Assembly (NCBI GenBank): GCA_964499575.1
Contig: CAZCLK010000005.1
Span: forward strand, 1 to 64,000
Source of the DNA: JAAYCT01 sp964499575
Lineage (GTDB): Bacteria > Bacillota > Clostridia > Saccharofermentanales > Saccharofermentanaceae
Length of the DNA stretch: 64,000 nucleotides
Direction of reading: 5' to 3'
This document shows positions 59,278 to 64,000 of this stretch, piece after piece (the first letter of the stretch is position 1; the number at the start of each line of letters is the position of its first letter). A program made the translations under genes and the position numbers. The notes beneath the pieces were generated by a model that was not told the origin of the DNA, did no database searches, and saw only the letters and a program-made list of their open reading frames with translations.

Positions 59278-60108
59278 TCAGAACCGGTCTGATCGTATGA
59301 TCGCATCCAGAAGATCCATCGTTTTTTGCGCCGCTGATGCAGCAGTATTTATAACCTCTTCATGGGACAGAGCTTTTCCGGACATCCCGCTCGCCATATT
59401 GGATATACATGAAAGTCCAAGGACTTTCATGCCGCAATGTGATGCGACGATCGCTTCTGGGACGGTCGACATGCCCACCGCAGAAGCACCCATAGCAGAA
59501 AGCGCACGGATTTCCGCCGGCGTCTCATATTGCGGACCCTTCATAAATGCATAAATTCCCGTGTGAATTCGGATGGACAATTCTTGCGCCTTTTCGAGCG
59601 CTATATCGATCATATTCTTGTCATAAACAGAGGTCTGGTCCGGAAAACGGGCACCGTACCGGTCCAGATTGGGGCCTCTGAGGGGAGAATCGCAAAAAAA
59701 TGACAAATGATCTGAAATTAACATCAGGTCGCCGGGGCTCATGGCCGCAGACAGGCCACCCGCAGAGTTGGTCAACAATAAATTTCTAACGCCGAGCTCG
59801 GCTAATACGCGAACCGGAAAAGCGGCTTGTTGAGTCGAGTGACCTTCATAATAATGAAATCTGCCCTGAAGCGCATAGACAAGAGTCTCCCCGATCCGGA
59901 CAGCTAAAAGATTGCCCGAATGACCGGGGACCGTCGTTTCGGAGAAATTCGGAATTTGCGAGTATTTGAGCGAGCCGGCTTGTTGATATTGAGATACCCA
60001 TTCGGATAATCCCGAACCTAAAACAATCGCCGTTTGTATATCGGGTGGAAATGCATTTCGAATACGATCGCCAGCTTCCGCAATCCGTCGATACTCGTCG
60101 TCAATCAT
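59278..60108 (-). CDS. punA: Purine nucleoside phosphorylase (trimeric, 6-oxopurine type)
   Basis: Splits inosine or guanosine with phosphate. The 276-residue protein has AIVLGSGLSEW, VPGHSGN, LQGRFHYYEGH, NSAGGLSAAMSPGDLM, GPQYETPAEIRALS, VGMSTVPEAIVASH and SNMASGMSGKALSHEEV, typical of the trimeric PNP class. Its ATG directly abuts the secA stop (TAA-ATG), with CGGAG inside secA as ribosome site. Forms a run with ahcY and mtaD. Confidence 0.94.
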   Translation of the reverse strand: MIDDEYRRIAEAGDRIRNAFPPDIQTAIVLGSGLSEWVSQYQQAGSLKYSQIPNFSETTVPGHSGNLLAVRIGETLVYALQGRFHYYEGHSTQQAAFPVRVLAELGVRNLLLTNSAGGLSAAMSPGDLMLISDHLSFFCDSPLRGPNLDRYGARFPDQTSVYDKNMIDIALEKAQELSIRIHTGIYAFMKGPQYETPAEIRALSAMGASAVGMSTVPEAIVASHCGMKVLGLSCISNMASGMSGKALSHEEVINTAASAAQKTMDLLDAIIRSDRF

Positions 60109-62925
60109 TTACTCGCTCCGTTCTTTGCCGCAACAATTCTTGAATTTTTTACCGCTTCCGCAATAACAGGGGTCATTTCGTCCGATTTTTGAAGCTTCGC
60201 GTTTGATCGGTTGCTTAGCCGCAGGCGCATTCGTGGTTGCTGCCGCTTGTCTGTTCATACCGGATGAAGGTTGCGCCGGATTATTCGCATTTGCTTCGCC
60301 GTGGCCTTCCTGAAGCTTGCGGACCGCAGATTTTCTGGAAATCCTTTGTTCCGGAGCGATATTGGCCTTCATGATCATCCGGACTACATCCAACTGGATC
60401 GACCGGTTCATTTCTTCGAACATCTCGGAGCCTTCCAGCCTGTATTCGACAACCGGATCCTGTTGACCGACACTTCTCATTCCGATCGCATAACGAAGTT
60501 GATCCATCGCATCGATGTGATCCATCCATTTCTGGTCGACGTTGTAAAGAAGGATTTGGCGCTCGGCTTCTCTGAAAATTTCCGATGTTATATCCGCTTC
60601 GCGTTTTTCGAAACGCTCCAACGCCTGATCCATAAGCATATCGGCTGTTTCGGCGGCAGAGACGGATTTCCCGTCGGTCTCGCGCAGTTGATTCGAAAGA
60701 TCCAGATCACCGAAGATCTCGCTGATCTTTAGTGAAAGCGCTAATTTTTCGGTGGAGGTTATCATTCCGTCCAGGGTAAAATCGGAAACGATCCTCTCCG
60801 CGACGATGCGAATCATTTTTAGATATGTCTCATGGATATCGTCTCCGTCAAGGACCTTCCGTCTTTGCGCATAGGTAATATTGCGCTGCACGTTCATAAC
60901 ATCATCATACTCAAGAACATGTTTTCGCGAGCTGAAGTTCAAGCCTTCGATTTTTTTCTGTGCCGATTCAATTTGGCCGGACAGATAGCGAGATTTGATT
61001 TCCAGGGTTTCTTCCACACCAAAAGTATTGAAAACCTTATCCGCGCGCTCTCCGCCGAACAATCTCAGTAAATCGTCATCTAATGCCAGGTAGAATCGGG
61101 ATCTGCCCGGATCTCCCTGTCGTCCGGATCTGCCGCGCAATTGATCATCGATACGTCTGGATTCATGCCGCTCAGTGCCTACAATCAAAAGGCCTCCCGC
61201 TTCAACCACCTTCTTGGCTTCCGCTCCGGTTTGATCTTTAAACGAAGACTGCAACTCGGAAAATCTCTTGCGGGCATCTAAAATAACCGGATCGTCCGTC
61301 TCATTATGTGCGGTGGCCTGTTCGATCAATTCATCCGAAAAGCCGAGCTTCCTCATTTCGAGTTTCGCCATATACTCGGGATTTCCCCCGAGAATAATGT
61401 CGGTACCGCGTCCCGCCATATTCGTCGCAATAGTAACCGCGCCGTACCTTCCGGCCTGCGCGACGATTTCCGCCTCACGAAGGTGGTTTTTGGCATTGAG
61501 GACATTGTGCCGGATTCCCGCCTTTGTAAAAAGCTTCGAATACAATTCGGACTTGTCCACATTAACCGTACCGACCAATACCGGTTGTCCCCGCTTGTTC
61601 GCTTCCGTTACGGTTTCAAGAACTGCGCCCTGCTTTCCGTTTTGGGTGCGAAAGACAGAATCACTTTCATCCAAACGGATCATGGGCATATTCGTCGGTA
61701 TTTGAATGACATCCAGGTTATATATGGAACGGAACTCCGCCTCCTCTGTGTAGGCCGTTCCGGTCATTCCGGAGAGTTTTGAATACATACGGAAAAAGTT
61801 TTGAAATGTGATCGTTGCCAGGGTTTTGCTCTCTCGTTCGACCTTGACACCTTCTTTTGCTTCGATTGCCTGATGAAGACCATCGCTGAAACGTCGACCG
61901 TACATCAGTCTTCCGGTAAAGTCATCCACAATAAGCACTTCACCGTCCGAAACGACATACTTCTGGTCGCGCGTCATGGTTCCGTTCGCCTTCAAAGCAT
62001 TGTTGATGTAATGAAACAGCTCAAAATTCTGTGAATCCGAGAGGTTGTCAACACCAAAGTAGCGCTCGGCTTTAAGAACACCGTTGGCAGTGAGGACTGC
62101 GGACTTCGCTTTTTCGTCGACAACATAATCACAGTCCCCGACGATTTCCTCCATATCGATCTTGTCATCTGTTTCAATAACCGTGTACTTCTTCAGGCCT
62201 TTCACGAAATGATCCGCTCTTGCATACATATCCGACGATTCCTCGCCCATTCCGGATATGATCAAAGGCGTTCGCGCTTCATCAATGAGAATGCTGTCCA
62301 CTTCGTCAACGATAGCGAAATTCAGTTCGCGCTGAACCATCTTCGCCTTTCTGTCCACCATGTTGTCCCGGAGATAATCAAAACCGAATTCATTATTCGT
62401 TCCGTATGTGATATCCGAATAGTAGGAGTCTCTCCGTTGCTCATTCGAAAGATCATGAATGATTACGCCGACGGACAGCCCGAGGTAACGGTAAATCTTG
62501 CCCATCCATTCGCTGTCGCGCTTCGCCAAGTAGTCATTAACCGTAACGACATGAACGCCCTTCCCGCTTAAGGCATTTAAATAGACCGGCATCGTGGCGA
62601 CAAGTGTCTTGCCCTCACCCGTCTTCATCTCGGCGATACGGCCTTGATGGAGTATGATTCCGCCGATTAACTGGACCTTATAAGGTTTCATCCCGAGAAC
62701 CCTTTGGGAGGCTTCCCGAACAGTGGCAAAAGCTTCGGGAAGAATGTCATCCAAAGATTCCCCGGAAGACAACCGATCCTTGAGCTTTGCGGTCATACCG
62801 ATCAGCTCCGATTCGGTCATTTTGGAAAACTTATCGTCCAGCGAATCGATCGCGTCAACGATCGGCATGATTCTTTTGATTTCGTGTGTGCTGTGTGTTC
62901 CGAAAATTCTGGTTAATAAACTCAT
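60109..62925 (-). CDS. secA: Protein translocase ATPase SecA
   Basis: The motor of Sec protein export. The 938-residue protein has AEMKTGEGKTLVA (Walker A), VDEVDSILIDEARTP, DMAGRGTDIILGG and a C-terminal zinc-binding tail with four metal ligands in DPCYCGSGKKFKNCC (Cys920, Cys922, Cys931, Cys932). ATG follows AAAGGAA; its start overlaps the yerC stop. Nucleotide metabolism genes follow directly. Confidence 0.97.
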   Translation of the reverse strand: MSLLTRIFGTHSTHEIKRIMPIVDAIDSLDDKFSKMTESELIGMTAKLKDRLSSGESLDDILPEAFATVREASQRVLGMKPYKVQLIGGIILHQGRIAEMKTGEGKTLVATMPVYLNALSGKGVHVVTVNDYLAKRDSEWMGKIYRYLGLSVGVIIHDLSNEQRRDSYYSDITYGTNNEFGFDYLRDNMVDRKAKMVQRELNFAIVDEVDSILIDEARTPLIISGMGEESSDMYARADHFVKGLKKYTVIETDDKIDMEEIVGDCDYVVDEKAKSAVLTANGVLKAERYFGVDNLSDSQNFELFHYINNALKANGTMTRDQKYVVSDGEVLIVDDFTGRLMYGRRFSDGLHQAIEAKEGVKVERESKTLATITFQNFFRMYSKLSGMTGTAYTEEAEFRSIYNLDVIQIPTNMPMIRLDESDSVFRTQNGKQGAVLETVTEANKRGQPVLVGTVNVDKSELYSKLFTKAGIRHNVLNAKNHLREAEIVAQAGRYGAVTIATNMAGRGTDIILGGNPEYMAKLEMRKLGFSDELIEQATAHNETDDPVILDARKRFSELQSSFKDQTGAEAKKVVEAGGLLIVGTERHESRRIDDQLRGRSGRQGDPGRSRFYLALDDDLLRLFGGERADKVFNTFGVEETLEIKSRYLSGQIESAQKKIEGLNFSSRKHVLEYDDVMNVQRNITYAQRRKVLDGDDIHETYLKMIRIVAERIVSDFTLDGMITSTEKLALSLKISEIFGDLDLSNQLRETDGKSVSAAETADMLMDQALERFEKREADITSEIFREAERQILLYNVDQKWMDHIDAMDQLRYAIGMRSVGQQDPVVEYRLEGSEMFEEMNRSIQLDVVRMIMKANIAPEQRISRKSAVRKLQEGHGEANANNPAQPSSGMNRQAAATTNAPAAKQPIKREASKIGRNDPCYCGSGKKFKNCCGKERSE

Positions 62926-63236
62926 TCGGGAGATTCCTTTCCGTCATAAGAATTAATGATACGTTCGATCACGGTTTTATAGCCGTCCGCCCCGTATTCG
63001 AGGCACCGGTTCACCCTGCTGATCGTAGCCGTGCTTACACCGGTAGTCTCAAAGATTTCCGTATATGTATGTCCCTGACTCAGCAATATCGCAACCTGCA
63101 GTCTAAGCGCCAGAGACTTGATCTCAGAAACCGTACACAGGTCTTCAAAAAGTCTGTAGCACTCTTCTGTGGTCCTTAGGGTCAGTATCGCGTCAAATAA
63201 TTGATCGGTCAGAGGGTCTCTGATTTTATCGTTCAT
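62922..63236 (-). CDS. yerC: YerC/YecD family TrpR-like repressor
   Basis: A 104-residue DNA-binding protein of the TrpR superfamily. The helix-turn-helix is in HTYTEIFETTGVSTATISRVNRCLEYG, and the N-terminal DPLTDQLFDAILTLRTTEECYRLFEDLCT is typical of YerC. Targets in this organism are unknown. The ATG at 63236 was chosen for its typical N-terminus. Overlaps secA by 4 bases. Confidence 0.9.
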   Translation of the reverse strand: MNDKIRDPLTDQLFDAILTLRTTEECYRLFEDLCTVSEIKSLALRLQVAILLSQGHTYTEIFETTGVSTATISRVNRCLEYGADGYKTVIERIINSYDGKESPE

Positions 63237-63245
63237 CCTCATACC

Positions 63246-63491
63246 TCATCCATTCAGGAAACGACCGGCGATCAACTTCCAGACTTCTTCAAACAGTCCG
63301 AAAGCGAAAAATGACACGACAGCCGCTACGACCGCAAGAAACAAAAAAAAGAATACGATTTGACGGATAATGAGCGCTTTTCTTGCGCCCCGCAATACAT
63401 CTCCAACGGACTTTTCTTTATCGGATAGATTTTCGCCGCGGACCGGACGCATGTATGCGGGAGATCGTACTTGGTCGTTGTTGCTCTTCAA
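63246..63491 (-). CDS. Small membrane protein, unknown
   Basis: An 81-residue protein with a charged N-terminus and one long hydrophobic segment (about residues 42-66) near the C-terminus. A TTG at 63491 has GGAGG 6 bases upstream and is preferred over the more upstream starts. It precedes yerC by 9 bases and follows a good promoter, so it leads the yerC-secA transcript. It resembles no family I know; it could be a membrane-anchored accessory of the secretion operon or simply an unrelated small protein. Confidence 0.55.
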   Translation of the reverse strand: MKSNNDQVRSPAYMRPVRGENLSDKEKSVGDVLRGARKALIIRQIVFFFLFLAVVAAVVSFFAFGLFEEVWKLIAGRFLNG

Positions 63492-63537
63492 ATCAGGCCT
63501 CCAAAGACAAATAGTACAAAACGGAAATACCACGAAC

Positions 63538-63566
63538 ATGATACCGCAACGCATCTGATGTTACAA
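63538..63566 (-). promoter_or_regulatory. Sigma-A promoter of the small membrane protein-yerC-secA run
   Basis: TTGTAA (63561-63566), 17 bases and TATCAT (63538-63543) on the minus strand. Confidence 0.65.
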
Positions 63567-63618
63567 TGCCGCGATTAATGATAAATGAATCCTGCCGTTC
63601 GATGATCACAAGTAAGCG

Positions 63619-64000
63619 TTACCGGGTTGTCTCGTTGACCGGTTCCGGATTCTTGTCATCGACATAACGCCCGGACACCCCATGCAGATTAATAACCAGT
63701 TCAACATCTTTTTGCTCCGCATATGAGCGGTAGCCGTTCAACTCGTCGAGCACCGATGTCGGAGAGTTCTCGGGAACAATGATGATCAACACGCGTTCTT
63801 CGATACTCCGACCGTCAATATAAATTTGATCCTTTCCCCACGGTTTATCGGTCCCGCTATATTCCGCAATTTCTTTAATATGCCCGATGACCTTTTTCTT
63901 CAGGTCATTCCCGCTCTCATATGAAGGCGCCGTAAGATCAATGCTCTTGATCGAAGTTGCGGTCCCGTTCCTCCATGCGGACAACACGGGAAAGCTTTCC
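63619..64000 (-). CDS. C-terminal end of a protein with CdiA-like endonuclease toxin domain, 5' end outside window
   Basis: The visible 126 residues begin inside the gene (the frame stays open to the window edge) and end at 63619. The sequence SAWRNGTATSIKSIDLTAPS, followed by a helix with LKKKVIGHI and a strand pair LIIIVPENSP and DVELVI, resembles the C-terminal endonuclease toxin domain (CdiA_C, PF18451 from memory) of contact-dependent and polymorphic toxins, where the Trp-x-Asn-Gly and SIKS(I/L)DL segment is conserved. The rest of the protein is not seen, so carrier and secretion route are unknown. No gene between it and 63491 looks like an immunity protein. Confidence 0.6.
   Translation of the reverse strand, partial: ESFPVLSAWRNGTATSIKSIDLTAPSYESGNDLKKKVIGHIKEIAEYSGTDKPWGKDQIYIDGRSIEERVLIIIVPENSPTSVLDELNGYRSYAEQKDVELVINLHGVSGRYVDDKNPEPVNETTR

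Overview
The window looks like a chromosomal segment of an anaerobic Gram-positive bacterium of the Firmicutes, most likely class Clostridia. The grounds are the gene order rnc-smc-ftsY-ylxM-ffh-rpsP-khpA-rimM-trmD-rplS-rbgA-rnhB-yraN, strong AGGAGG ribosome sites with several GTG and TTG starts, a LexA/DinR-type SOS box in front of recA, a pyrophosphate-type phosphofructokinase, lipoprotein signals and a membrane-anchored cellulase. Species cannot be named from sequence alone. No transposase gene, prophage or CRISPR array is visible. Nearly every gene is on the minus strand, as expected for a leading-strand arm.

Layout by coordinate: 1-160, two tRNAs (Tyr, cut by the window edge, and a CAU tRNA). 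363-6834, asd, a Xer recombinase, aroF, an M18 aminopeptidase, a PHP phosphatase and a lipoprotein. 6872-17475, iron-sulfur cluster and sulfur-transfer genes (iscU, iscS, a second cysteine desulfurase with thiI and an AIR-synthase-like protein) mixed with rarA, glyA, purB and an aminotransferase. 17596-30255, the ribosome maturation, SRP, SMC, RNase III, ACP and phospholipid block. 30239-41879, rimO-recX-recA and the overlapping chain proC-rnhA-nudF-ftsK-folD-cinA-murJ. 42031-46985, tRNA-Trp, a flavodoxin-like protein, a CBM2-like/GH5 cellulase with a ferritin-like partner, a FabG-like reductase and a zinc-ribbon membrane protein. 47150-53715, tRNA-Pro, pnp, rpsO, a diguanylate cyclase, pfp and a flavin reductase. 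53765-56532, a GNAT-MGMT fusion, an orphan solute-binding lipoprotein and tRNA-Thr. 56612-63491, a co-directional run of a small membrane protein, yerC, secA, purine nucleoside phosphorylase, ahcY and an MTA/SAH deaminase. The right edge holds the C-terminal end of what looks like a polymorphic toxin.

The most interesting units are: (a) punA-ahcY-mtaD behind secA, a compact route for S-adenosylhomocysteine that could run through S-inosylhomocysteine; (b) the edge toxin domain without a recognisable immunity gene; (c) the acetyltransferase-methylguanine methyltransferase fusion; (d) a cysteine desulfurase that appears to start at CTG; (e) palindromes near iscS and acpP and a long hairpin in the pnp leader. 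Most of the window is ordinary housekeeping DNA, and I see no convincing large novel system in it.

All functional calls come from reading motifs in translated sequence. No database search, structure prediction or statistics were run. Promoters are matches to the sigma-A pattern judged by eye.
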